Source: CAKSQL01 sp045606465 (GTDB taxonomy: Bacteria; Bacillota; Clostridia; UBA1381). Taken from it: 8,571 bases of DNA. The DNA lies in NCBI GenBank assembly GCA_045606465.1, contig JAZURZ010000142.1, positions 1-8,571 on the forward strand, read 5' to 3'. The notes beneath the pieces were generated by a model that ran no database searches, was not told the DNA's origin, and worked only from the letters and a program-made list of their open reading frames with translations. The number at the start of each line of letters is the position of its first letter. Position 1 is the first letter of the stretch. Both the position numbers and the translations under genes were made by a program. Positions 1 through 6,610 of this stretch are shown piece by piece.

Positions 1-583
1 CCCGGTCACGGAGCATGTTAATGATCTTAAAGAGGTGTTCCACTTCTTCTTCGGTCAAAGAAGAGGTAGGCTCGTCAAAAACGATCACCTTGGAGTTATA
101 GGAAACGGCCTTGGCGATTTCTACCATCTGGCGCTGAGAAACGGGCATAGTGCTCATGATCCGGTGAGGATCCACATGAATGTCTAACTCCTCAAATACC
201 GCCATGGTATCTTCATACATCTTCTTTTCGTTGACAGCGAGACCGCCCATGATGGTGGGGTAACGACCCAGCCAGATGTTGTCCATAACACTGCGCTTCA
301 GAGCCTGGTTCAATTCCTGATGCACCATAGCAACACCATTGTCCAAAGCCTGCTTGGGATTTTTATACTCTATCCTCTCGCCATTTATATAAATTTCGCC
401 TTTGTCTTTTTTATAAACACCAAAAAGGCATTTCATGAGGGTAGATTTTCCAGCGCCATTCTCACCCATAAGAGCATGAACTGTGCCTGGTCGAAGAGAA
501 AGCTTTGCCTCATCAAGTGCCTGCACTCCCGGGAAAGCCTTGCTTATTCCCTTCATGTCAAGCAACAAATCTTTGTTTTTCAA
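1..583 (-). CDS. mglA: Galactose/methylgalactoside ABC importer ATP-binding subunit, partial
   Basis: This is the N-terminal 194 residues of a sugar-import ATPase of the MglA/RbsA class; the rest lies beyond the left edge. MglA normally has two ATPase cassettes in tandem, and only the first is visible. Motifs seen: Walker A GENGAGKST (40-48), Q-loop HQE (88-90), a signature region PVSQRQMVEIAKA (147-159) and Walker B VIVFDEPTSSL (166-176). The signature SQxQM and the DEPTSSLTE run are typical of monosaccharide importers, and the preceding mglB supports galactose-type sugars. The start is taken as TTG at 583: the Shine-Dalgarno-like AGGGGTGAT at 588-596 overlaps the in-frame ATG at 587-589 but is well spaced from the TTG. 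The gene begins 21 bases after the mglB stop, so the two are co-transcribed. Codon use changes near codon 90: codons 1-90 use AAA, ATA and AAT, whereas codons 92-194 use AAG, ATC and AAC almost only. Gene family is secure; the exact sugar is inferred. Confidence 0.94.
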   Translation of the reverse strand, partial: MKNKDLLLDMKGISKAFPGVQALDEAKLSLRPGTVHALMGENGAGKSTLMKCLFGVYKKDKGEIYINGERIEYKNPKQALDNGVAMVHQELNQALKRSVMDNIWLGRYPTIMGGLAVNEKKMYEDTMAVFEELDIHVDPHRIMSTMPVSQRQMVEIAKAVSYNSKVIVFDEPTSSLTEEEVEHLFKIINMLRDR

Positions 584-604
584 TATCATCACCCCTATGC
601 TTTA

Positions 605-1630
605 TCAAGACTCTTTTTCTCCATTGTATGCGCTATAGGGTATTCTCACCGCCACACCGCTTTCGTCATATTCATAAGGAGTACCCTCAAGATGCTCTTT
701 CCCTTCCGTAACATTTGATGCTATTTCAAAAAGTGCTTCCGCCATGGCATTTCCGTCTTGTAAAACCGATCCTGTCATATATTTTTTAGATATGAGTTCC
801 TTTGCAGCATCGGTTGCGTCAACTCCCACAACAGGTATCATTTTTGAGTCGCCTCCCACATTATAGCCTGCTCCCTGCAAAGCGGCAATAGCACCCTGTG
901 CCATACCATCGTTGTTGGAAACTACAAACTCAATCTTGTCACCATATTTTGAAAGCCAGGATTCCATCGCACGATGGGCAAGCTCGGTGTCCCAGTTGCA
1001 CACCTGCAACCCAAGCTCCTCGGTTTTTACTCCCTTTTCATTTGCAGTCTTTATAGACCACTCGGTTCTTGCAACCGCCTCAGGATTATCAGGCTCGCCT
1101 TTAAACATTACATATTGCATTACTCCGTCGCCATTTGTGTCATAGTTGCCCGTATCCCATGTGTCGGCTATTATTTCTCCCTGAATTACACCTGCGTCCT
1201 TTGCATTGGTTCCCACAAAGCGTGCTTTGTCATAGGATTTTAAAACCTCTTCACTTGGCTCACGATTAAAAAATATTATAGGGATATCTGCCGCTTTTGC
1301 CTTATTTACTATTGTCTGCGCTGCTCCTACATCGACAATATTAACCAAAAGCACATCTACTCCCTTTTGAATAAGCAAATCCACCTGGTCATTTTGGGTT
1401 CCCTGATCACCCTTGCCATCATTTAATAAAAGCTCCATTTTTCCTTGGGAAAGCTTTTGCAAGGCTTGTCTTACAGTAGAAATATAAGTATCATCATACT
1501 TATAAATCAAAACCCCTACCTTGGGTATGTTTCCCCCTTGAGAAGAGTTCTCGCTATTGTTTCCTCCGCAACCCGAAAGAACTCCCATACACATAACTAT
1601 AGATAAAATTAATGCCGAAATCTTTTTCAT
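605..1630 (-). CDS. mglB: Galactose/glucose-binding lipoprotein of ABC importer
   Basis: A 341-residue periplasmic-binding-protein-fold lipoprotein that captures a monosaccharide outside the membrane and hands it to the Mgl transporter. A lipoprotein signal peptide ends in LSG-C with Cys21 as the lipidation site, followed by a Gly/Asn/Ser linker. The mature part aligns along its length with E. coli MglB as I remember it: YKYDD (43-47), FFNREP (120-125), KGEP (177-180), NWDT (212-215), SNND (238-241) and GVDA (269-272). The calcium loop is kept (Asp164, Asn166, Asp168, Gln172, with Glu234). Sugar contacts kept are Asp47, Asn122, Arg188, Trp213, Asn240 and Asp271; Tyr49 takes the place of Phe16. 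Three contacts differ: Asn182 for His152, Glu184 for Asp154 and Gln291 for Asn256, so the preferred sugar may not be galactose or glucose. An AGAAAGGA site precedes the ATG by 12 bases. First gene of the operon, with mglA following. Confidence 0.93.
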   Translation of the reverse strand: MKKISALILSIVMCMGVLSGCGGNNSENSSQGGNIPKVGVLIYKYDDTYISTVRQALQKLSQGKMELLLNDGKGDQGTQNDQVDLLIQKGVDVLLVNIVDVGAAQTIVNKAKAADIPIIFFNREPSEEVLKSYDKARFVGTNAKDAGVIQGEIIADTWDTGNYDTNGDGVMQYVMFKGEPDNPEAVARTEWSIKTANEKGVKTEELGLQVCNWDTELAHRAMESWLSKYGDKIEFVVSNNDGMAQGAIAALQGAGYNVGGDSKMIPVVGVDATDAAKELISKKYMTGSVLQDGNAMAEALFEIASNVTEGKEHLEGTPYEYDESGVAVRIPYSAYNGEKES

Positions 1631-1677
1631 ATCTTTTAAAAATCCTTTCTTTTTTTTATTTGCTCCCTTATTTTAAC

Positions 1678-1706
1678 CCTATAACATTTTTTTATGTATT
1701 TGTTAA
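1678..1706 (-). promoter_or_regulatory. Candidate sigma-A promoter for mglBA
   Basis: On the minus strand, a -35 hexamer TTAACA (1706-1701) is separated by 17 bases from an extended -10, TGt-TATAGG (hexamer 1683-1678). Transcription would begin near 1671 and give a leader of about 40 bases before mglB. The -35 matches the consensus at 5 of 6 bases and the -10 at 4 of 6, with the extra TG helping. I saw no catabolite-repression (cre) sequence nearby. Inferred by eye only. Confidence 0.5.
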
Positions 1707-1724
1707 TTTTAAAATATGTTTTTG

Positions 1725-1753
1725 TTGCAAGATTTGTCTTGTTATGGTAAAAT
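1725..1753 (+). promoter_or_regulatory. Candidate extended -10 promoter for the acyltransferase/GT-C operon
   Basis: A -35 TTGCAA (1725-1730), a 17-base spacer and a -10 TAAAAT (1748-1753) with TG one base upstream form a good sigma-A promoter. It lies just upstream of the AAGGAGG ribosome binding site (1767-1773) and the ATG at 1783. It points away from the mglB promoter, so 1631-1782 is a divergent control region. Confidence 0.62.
1728..1741. repeat. Inverted repeat in the promoter spacer, possible operator
   Basis: CAAGA-TTTG-TCTTG is a 5-bp inverted repeat with a 4-base centre. It overlaps the end of the -35 hexamer and much of the spacer of the plus-strand promoter, which is where a repressor would block RNA polymerase. 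The arms are short and could occur by chance in AT-rich DNA. No regulator gene lies in the window. Confidence 0.25.
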
Positions 1754-1782
1754 TAAATAGCAGGAAAAGGAGGAAGAAAAAA

Positions 1783-2520
1783 ATGGAAAAAGCAAAAAGA
1801 TATGAGCTTTTAGATATAATCCGCGGGCTCGCTATTCTTAATATGATTTTTTATCACGCCATATGGGATATTGCAAATATATTCTCAAAAAATGCCGACT
1901 GGTTTAATTTTCATATATTTTATATATGGCAGCAGAGCATTTGCATTACCTTTATTCTTCTTTCAGGATTTTGCTTTTCCCTTGGAAAAAGACCTTTAAA
2001 AAGAGGCTTCATTGTATTTTTGGGAGGTCTTATTATTTCGCTTGTTACTGCCATTTTCATGCCCGAGCAGATAATAATTTTCGGAATACTTACCCTTATT
2101 GGCTCCTGCATGATAATAACAAGCGCTTTAGACAGGCTTTTTATAAAGCTAAATCCTATCGTAGGTTTTTTCTTGTGCGTAATTCTTTTTATAGTAACTA
2201 AAAATATAAATTCAGGATATATTTGGTTTTTTGAAAAAATTCTTTTGCCCGATGCACTCTACAACGGATATTTGGGAAGCTTTCTCGGTTTTTGCGACAA
2301 AAGCTTTTCATCAAGCGATTATTTTTCCATTATGCCATGGATTTTTCTTTTTGAGTGTGGATATTTTCTTTATTATATTTTAAAAAAATATGACCTTTTA
2401 AACTTTTTAAAATGCAAAAAGATTTTTCTTCTTTCTTTTATTGGGAAAAATTCTCTTTTGATTTATATGCTTCATCAGCCTGTAATTTATTCAATTTTGT
2501 ATCTTGTGTATTTAAAATAA
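1783..2520 (+). CDS. HGSNAT/DUF1624-like integral membrane acyltransferase
   Basis: A 245-residue multi-pass membrane protein resembling the catalytic domain of heparan-alpha-glucosaminide N-acetyltransferase (DUF1624). These enzymes pass an acyl group across the membrane to a sugar on the far side. The N-terminus carries the family signature: LLDIIRGLAI (9-18) and then MIFYHAIWD (21-29), in which His25 is the likely catalytic or acyl-carrying histidine. Other typical pieces are a LLSG turn (59-62), a KRPLKRG cytoplasmic loop (69-75), FGILTLIG (100-107) and a C-terminal IGKNSLLIYMLHQPV (220-234). About seven hydrophobic segments can be seen. The frame stays open upstream to 1612, but the ATG at 1783 is chosen because AAGGAGG (1767-1773) lies 9 bases before it and the upstream part is promoter DNA. 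The stop is 14 bases before the GT-C gene, so they form an operon. The acceptor is unknown; a cell-envelope glycan is an inference. Confidence 0.8.
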   Translation: MEKAKRYELLDIIRGLAILNMIFYHAIWDIANIFSKNADWFNFHIFYIWQQSICITFILLSGFCFSLGKRPLKRGFIVFLGGLIISLVTAIFMPEQIIIFGILTLIGSCMIITSALDRLFIKLNPIVGFFLCVILFIVTKNINSGYIWFFEKILLPDALYNGYLGSFLGFCDKSFSSSDYFSIMPWIFLFECGYFLYYILKKYDLLNFLKCKKIFLLSFIGKNSLLIYMLHQPVIYSILYLVYLK

Positions 2521-2534
2521 GGAGGCTTTTTATT

Positions 2535-4157
2535 ATGACAAGCAATTCAAATTTTGCTCAAAGGGGATTGTTTTCTCTCTTGCTTATATTTTTGTCGGTG
2601 GTTTGCTTTTGTCTTTTAAGTTTTGTTTTTAAAATTTCCATGTCGCCATTCACAATTGTTATACCATTGGCTTTGTTGCTGCTTGTGTCTTTTTTAAAAG
2701 ACAAAAAATTGTTTTTTGGAGTTGTTTTAAACCTCGCAATTCTTTTTGTTTTTATTTATATTAACACTTTTTTCTTCGACTGGTCATACGACGGAATGTA
2801 CTATCACAAGCAGGCGGTAATCACCTTAAAGGAGGGTTGGAATCCCCTTTATGAGGCGGCAATTGACAAAGATATTTTTGCAAGCTATCCCGATATGTCT
2901 TTGTGGCTTGAAAATTATCCCAAGGGACTCTGGATTTTTCAAGCCGCAATATATTCACTTACAAACCTTTTGGAAAGTGCAAAGGCGGTAAACATTCTTT
3001 TTATAAATGCAGTCTTTTTTGCTGCATTTGACACTATGGAGAGGGTATATAATTTTAGCAGAAAAAAGAGCCTTCTTTTTGCTTTCATTTTTTCAATAAA
3101 TCCTGTCTTTATAAGCCAGCTTTTTACCTTTTACAACGACCTTGCGGTGGGAAGCCTTTTTATAATTGCCTTGCTTTTATGCCAGCAGCTTTACAAGAAT
3201 TGTGCTACATTTTTTACCTTTTGCTCACTTTTTTGTATCTCGGCAATTTCTCTTACCATAAAATTTACAGCTCCCTGCCTTTTGGCATTAATTTTTATTA
3301 CCTTTGGTATTTTGTGCGCCATAAAGCAAAGAAAAAATATCATCTGGCTTAAAAAGCCTTGCCTTACAATTATAGCAGGGTTTCTTGCAGGACTTATCTT
3401 TTTAGGCTTTGACCCATACATTGAGCATATAAAAAATTCCCAGCATATTATTCACCCTGTCATGGGGGATGAAAAATATGATATTATGAACACAAATCCC
3501 CCCAAGGGCTTTTTAGAAAATTTAAGCGTTGAAAATCTTTTTATTTCAATTTTTTCAAAATCCTCCAATGATATCGAAAATAAGCCGACTCTTAAAATTC
3601 CTTTTAGCTTTTCTTCTGAGGAGCTTGAGCCACTTTCAAATGCAGACACACGTATTGGCGGCTTTGGTGTGTTTTTCTCAGGGATTTTATCTTTTTCTCT
3701 TGCCCTTGCAATTTTTTATATTATAAAAAGGAAAAAATTTAAAAAAGAGCTTTTGTTTTCTCTTTTTCTTTTAATTTTGCTTATGCTCTTTTTCCCTGAG
3801 AGCTGGTGGGCAAGATATGCAAGCTTTATATATTACATTCCCTGCTTTTTTCTTATCTTTTCAGCAGATAGCAAAAAAAGAAAAGCTTATATTTTATTAT
3901 CAGCTGTTATTATTTTAAATTCTTTTGTTACTTGCTTTTCGGTAATATCTTCAAGTCTTTCTAAAACTATGGATTTAAATTCCCGACTTGAGGAGATAAA
4001 AAAAGAAGACAAAAAAATATTATTAAGGGTAAACGACTTTCCCACACATGTTAAATTGTTCTCAGAGTATGGAATAGACTTTGAAATTTCCCATGAGCCA
4101 ATCTCCCCTGGTGAGAGCATTTTCTACAGAAACACAAAATATAAATTTATTGAATGA
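2535..4157 (+). CDS. GT-C-type multi-pass membrane glycosyltransferase (probable)
   Basis: A 540-residue membrane protein with roughly a dozen hydrophobic segments, organised like GT-C enzymes (ArnT/PMT type) that use lipid-linked sugars outside the membrane. The first outer loop, after about three membrane segments, holds DWSYDGMYYH (82-91) with Asp82 and Asp86 as candidate catalytic acids. It is followed by ENYPKGLW (126-133), another motif I associate with such proteins. FYND (199-202) sits before a further membrane segment, SWWARY (423-428) comes near the end, and a hydrophilic tail of about 65 residues (from 475) is probably outside. The start is the ATG at 2535, preceded 9 bases upstream by GGAGG (2521-2525); the frame also extends back inside the previous gene, which I regard as a shadow. 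It is co-transcribed with the acyltransferase and followed by the hairpin at 4228-4259. Substrate and acceptor are not deducible; an uncharacterised membrane protein of another fold is the alternative. Confidence 0.7.
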   Translation: MTSNSNFAQRGLFSLLLIFLSVVCFCLLSFVFKISMSPFTIVIPLALLLLVSFLKDKKLFFGVVLNLAILFVFIYINTFFFDWSYDGMYYHKQAVITLKEGWNPLYEAAIDKDIFASYPDMSLWLENYPKGLWIFQAAIYSLTNLLESAKAVNILFINAVFFAAFDTMERVYNFSRKKSLLFAFIFSINPVFISQLFTFYNDLAVGSLFIIALLLCQQLYKNCATFFTFCSLFCISAISLTIKFTAPCLLALIFITFGILCAIKQRKNIIWLKKPCLTIIAGFLAGLIFLGFDPYIEHIKNSQHIIHPVMGDEKYDIMNTNPPKGFLENLSVENLFISIFSKSSNDIENKPTLKIPFSFSSEELEPLSNADTRIGGFGVFFSGILSFSLALAIFYIIKRKKFKKELLFSLFLLILLMLFFPESWWARYASFIYYIPCFFLIFSADSKKRKAYILLSAVIILNSFVTCFSVISSSLSKTMDLNSRLEEIKKEDKKILLRVNDFPTHVKLFSEYGIDFEISHEPISPGESIFYRNTKYKFIE

Positions 4158-4227
4158 AAAATTTGTTTCTGATAAGAAAAAAAGGGATAACATCACAAAT
4201 TATAGGCAAAGAGTCACTTAAATAAGA

Positions 4228-4259
4228 AGGGGAAATCTCAAAAAACTGAGATTTCCCCT
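4228..4259. terminator. Perfect 13-bp hairpin, likely terminator of the GT-C operon
   Basis: AGGGGAAATCTCA (4228-4240) and TGAGATTTCCCCT (4247-4259) pair perfectly around a 6-base loop. On the plus strand the stem is followed by ATTTTAG and, soon after, a run of five T. On the minus strand it is followed by TTCTTATTT. It can therefore stop transcription from the GT-C gene about 70 bases after its stop codon. It may also end a minus-strand transcript of the small reading frame whose stop codon touches it. Confidence 0.7.
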
Positions 4260-4356
4260 ATTTTAGTGCCTTTTTACTATAAAAAAACTCGCCACTCGGC
4301 ATACCATCATACGCTGTCGGGTAACCCAAGGCAAAGCCTTGGCTCGTTTTATCCAT
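4258..4356 (-). CDS. Possible small protein (32 residues) or coding-like repeat remnant
   Basis: A minus-strand frame runs from ATG at 4356 to TAG at 4258-4260. It encodes a hydrophilic, aromatic- and glycine-containing peptide with the core GYPTAYDGMPSGEFF (11-25) and a basic end. The DNA is much richer in G+C than its flanks, and its stop codon abuts the 13-bp hairpin, as if the frame and hairpin were one unit. Against a gene: the ribosome binding site is weak (AGGA about 13 bases upstream), no clear promoter is seen, and the peptide is very short. It could instead be a dispersed intergenic repeat or the degraded end of a larger gene. I do not recognise a family. Confidence 0.33.
   Translation of the reverse strand: MDKTSQGFALGYPTAYDGMPSGEFFYSKKALK
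4326..4342. repeat. 7-bp inverted repeat with AAA loop
   Basis: CCAAGGC (4326-4332) and GCCTTGG (4336-4342) pair around a 3-base loop inside the GC-rich block. The T-tract is short (CGTTTTAT on the plus side), so this is a weak terminator at best. It may be a structural part of the element discussed under 4258-4356. Confidence 0.5.
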
Positions 4357-4468
4357 TTTAAACAATTTTTCCTATCCCCAAAAAGTACACATATGTTTTT
4401 TAAAGCTCCTTTTTCTTTAATTTTTTAAATTATATATTAAAATAAAATTAGAATTTTTTTAAAAAATC

Positions 4469-4499
4469 TGCACCAAAATGCCTATCACATTTTGGTGCA
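4469..4499 (-). terminator. Rho-independent terminator of thioredoxin gene
   Basis: TGCACCAAAATG (4469-4480) pairs perfectly with CATTTTGGTGCA (4488-4499) around a 7-base loop. On the minus strand the stem is followed by GATTTTTT, a good U-tract. It lies 14 bases beyond the stop codon of the thioredoxin gene and closes the minus-strand gene cluster. T-rich sequence on the plus side means it may also work in that direction. Confidence 0.85.
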
Positions 4500-4513
4500 A
4501 GTCTTTTGCTTTT

Positions 4514-4822
4514 TTAAAGCAATTCTTTTAATTGTTCTTTTGTTCTGTAACCCACCTCTGTTTTTTTAACCTCTCCATTTTCAAAAATCATAATGGTGGG
4601 AATGCTCACAATTTTAAAGTTTATTGCAAGCTCCTGCTCCTCGTCAATGTTTACCTTGCCCACCTTTATTTTTCCCGAAAGTTCCTCTGCAATTTCTGAA
4701 ATTATAGGAGAGAGCATTTTACAAGGTCCGCACCAGCTTGCCCAGAAATCTACAAGCACAATTCCTTCATAATTTAAAACTTCTTTTTCAAAATTTTCCT
4801 TTGTTAATTTAATTTCGCCCAT
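4514..4822 (-). CDS. trxA: Thioredoxin
   Basis: A 102-residue cytoplasmic thioredoxin of the usual length. It reduces disulfides in proteins and is itself re-reduced, normally by thioredoxin reductase. The active site is WCGPC (30-34) within VDFWASWCGPCK, the buried Asp is Asp25 and the cis-proline is Pro75 in SIPTI (73-77). The Gly91-Tyr92 region (VGYR) is also usual. There is no signal peptide. An AAAGGA site lies 8 bases before the ATG. The gene follows the acyl-CoA synthetase after 81 AT-rich bases and may be co-transcribed or have its own promoter; TATAAA-like sequences are present there but no convincing -35. No reductase gene is in the window. The family call is firm; it could be one of several thioredoxin paralogues. 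Confidence 0.95.
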   Translation of the reverse strand: MGEIKLTKENFEKEVLNYEGIVLVDFWASWCGPCKMLSPIISEIAEELSGKIKVGKVNIDEEQELAINFKIVSIPTIMIFENGEVKKTEVGYRTKEQLKELL

Positions 4823-4903
4823 ATTTTTCGTCCTTTCTTAAGTTTTTATATTTTTATATTTTGTGATTTTTCCCTTTTTTATCTTTGCAGCAAGCTTAGT
4901 TCT

Positions 4904-6610
4904 TTATTTTATCAAAGATTGCTTTTGTTCTTCTTCACGTTCCAAATCACGATATGCAATTTTTCCTACCAAGGTTTTAGGCAAGTCATCACGATATTCA
5001 TACTCTCTTGGAAGAGCATACTTTGCAATATTTTTCTCGCAATGTGCCCTTATTGATTCCTTTATTTCATCAGTAGGTGTAAAGCCTGGCTTTAAGACAA
5101 TGAAGGCTTTTACCTTTTGCATTCTATAGTCGTCTTTTACCCCTATAACTGTGCTGAACATTACCGCCTCATGTGAATCAATCACATTTTCAACCTGAGA
5201 AGGATACACGTTATATCCGCTTGTTACAATCATTCTTTTTAGTCTTTGAACAAAATATATAAATCCATCTTCGTCCATATACCCAAGATCGCCTGTATGA
5301 AGATATATTTTCCCGTCATCATGAAGGCGCAAGGTCTGGCTTGTTTCCTTAGGATTATTTATATACTCTTTCATAAGAGTAGGACCAGAAATACAAATTT
5401 CTCCCATTTCTCCTATTTTCGTCTCATCATTTGTGCTTGGTATTACTATTTTGTAATAAGTGTCAGGGAATGGTATTCCTATACTTCCCTCACGATGATA
5501 ATCAATAGGAGTAAGGCAGCTTGCAGTCACACATTCGGTAGTTCCATACCCCTCACGCACCTGAATTTTTGCCCCGTGTTCTTTTAAAAATTTGTCAACC
5601 TTCTTTTTAAGCTCAACAGAAAGAGTATCTCCTCCGCTGAAAAGTCCTTTCATAAAGGAAAGGTCAACATTTTTCATTCCTTCATTTCTCATCATTGCCT
5701 CATACAAGGTGGGAACTCCCGCCATATAATTCGGCTTATATTTTTTGAAAAGTCCCGGAAATTCCTCTGTATTAATCTGAGGAACAAGCACGCATCTTCC
5801 ACCAAAAGCAAGCATTGTATGTATCCCCACTCCAAGACCAAAGCCATGAAAAACGGGCATGATAGAAAGCATGGTATCCCCTGCCGAAAAACAACCCGCC
5901 GCCGCCGCTGTTTGCATTGCAAGAGCATTGAAATTAAGATTGGTAAGCAAAATCCCCTTAGAGGTTCCTGTTGTTCCTCCGCTGAACAAAACAACTGCCG
6001 AATCCTCGCCTCTTAGCTTGGCATCAAAGCCTTCCTTTTCTTCCTTTGTTTTATTAATAAAATCGGTCCAGGAAATTACCCATGGCTGATTTTTCATCCT
6101 CGGCTCATGACCAATAAATTTATAAATAAAGCCTTTGACCATAGGAAGGGCTTCTTCAATTTTAGCAACAATAAGCTTTTTTAAGAGAGTTTTCCCTTTT
6201 ATTGCCTCAAATTTATCATAAAACCTGCTCAAGGTTATGGCAACCTTGCTTTTGCTTTCGTTAAGATAGAACATTATCTCATTTTCGGCAGACAAAGGAT
6301 GCACCATGCTTGCAATTGCACCTATTTTATTGATTGCATAAAACATAATAATTGCCTGGGGAATATTGGGAAGGCATATTGTCACGCTTTCTCCCTTTTT
6401 CACGCCTTCATTTACAAGCGCCTTTGCGCATTCGTCAATTTCCTCTACGAAACTTTTGTAAGAAACTGACCTTCCCATAAAATCATAGGCAATATAATCA
6501 GGATAACTATCCCTTGCTTTTTTTACCATATCATACATAGAAATATCAGGATACTCCAATGTATGCGGAACATTTCCATAATACTTAAACCATTTAGCTT
6601 CAGAACTCAA
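4904..6610 (-). CDS. AMP-forming acyl-CoA synthetase (fatty acid/aryl acid ligase)
   Basis: A 568-residue member of the ANL superfamily, which activates a carboxylic acid with ATP to an acyl-adenylate and then forms the CoA thioester. Motifs seen in order: P-loop LFSGGTTGTSKG (208-219), MPVFHGFG (251-258), GYGTTEC with Glu359 (354-360), HTGD with Asp441 (438-441), the hinge region RLKRMIVTSGYNVYP (456-470) and the catalytic lysine Lys550 in LPKTLVGK. The domains and length fit medium- or long-chain acyl-CoA ligases, but the substrate cannot be read from the sequence. The start is TTG at 6610, supported by GGGGGAGG (6620-6627) with 9 bases of spacing; no ATG is available until about residue 25. 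The TTG overlaps the end of the upstream acyltransferase-like gene by 11 bases, which implies coupled translation and a shared acyl-thioester role. Confidence 0.9.
   Translation of the reverse strand: MSSEAKWFKYYGNVPHTLEYPDISMYDMVKKARDSYPDYIAYDFMGRSVSYKSFVEEIDECAKALVNEGVKKGESVTICLPNIPQAIIMFYAINKIGAIASMVHPLSAENEIMFYLNESKSKVAITLSRFYDKFEAIKGKTLLKKLIVAKIEEALPMVKGFIYKFIGHEPRMKNQPWVISWTDFINKTKEEKEGFDAKLRGEDSAVVLFSGGTTGTSKGILLTNLNFNALAMQTAAAAGCFSAGDTMLSIMPVFHGFGLGVGIHTMLAFGGRCVLVPQINTEEFPGLFKKYKPNYMAGVPTLYEAMMRNEGMKNVDLSFMKGLFSGGDTLSVELKKKVDKFLKEHGAKIQVREGYGTTECVTASCLTPIDYHREGSIGIPFPDTYYKIVIPSTNDETKIGEMGEICISGPTLMKEYINNPKETSQTLRLHDDGKIYLHTGDLGYMDEDGFIYFVQRLKRMIVTSGYNVYPSQVENVIDSHEAVMFSTVIGVKDDYRMQKVKAFIVLKPGFTPTDEIKESIRAHCEKNIAKYALPREYEYRDDLPKTLVGKIAYRDLEREEEQKQSLIK

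Larger units (their letters stand above)
4158..4513. other. Convergent intergenic region
   Basis: This 356-base gap separates the plus-strand GT-C gene from the minus-strand thioredoxin gene. Most of it is very AT-rich, but a block at about 4291-4345 is near 58% G+C (32 of 55 bases). It holds a perfect 13-bp hairpin (4228-4259), a short minus-strand reading frame (4258-4356) containing a 7-bp hairpin (4326-4342), and the thioredoxin terminator (4469-4499). No tRNA fold was found. Confidence 0.8.

Noticed and set aside
320..718. Plus-strand open frames of 132 and 68 codons over the mglA/mglB junction
   Set aside because: They lie antisense to two well-supported genes, lack ribosome binding sites and have no recognisable protein character.
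1612..1782. Longer N-terminus for the plus-strand acyltransferase
   Set aside because: This stretch overlaps the mglB start and contains both candidate promoters; AAGGAGG precedes the ATG at 1783 and the family signature begins directly after it.
2412..2534. Longer N-terminus for the GT-C-like protein inside the acyltransferase gene
   Set aside because: It would overlap the C-terminal coding region in another frame; GGAGG at 2521-2525 points to the ATG at 2535.
4290..4345. Possible tRNA or small structured RNA in the GC-rich intergenic block
   Set aside because: No cloverleaf, TTC loop or acceptor stem pairing can be made; only the simple 7-bp hairpin is present.
5692..5994. 100-codon minus-strand frame and overlapping plus-strand frames within the acyl-CoA synthetase
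   Set aside because: They overlap conserved adenylation motifs of the real gene in other frames and have no start signals.
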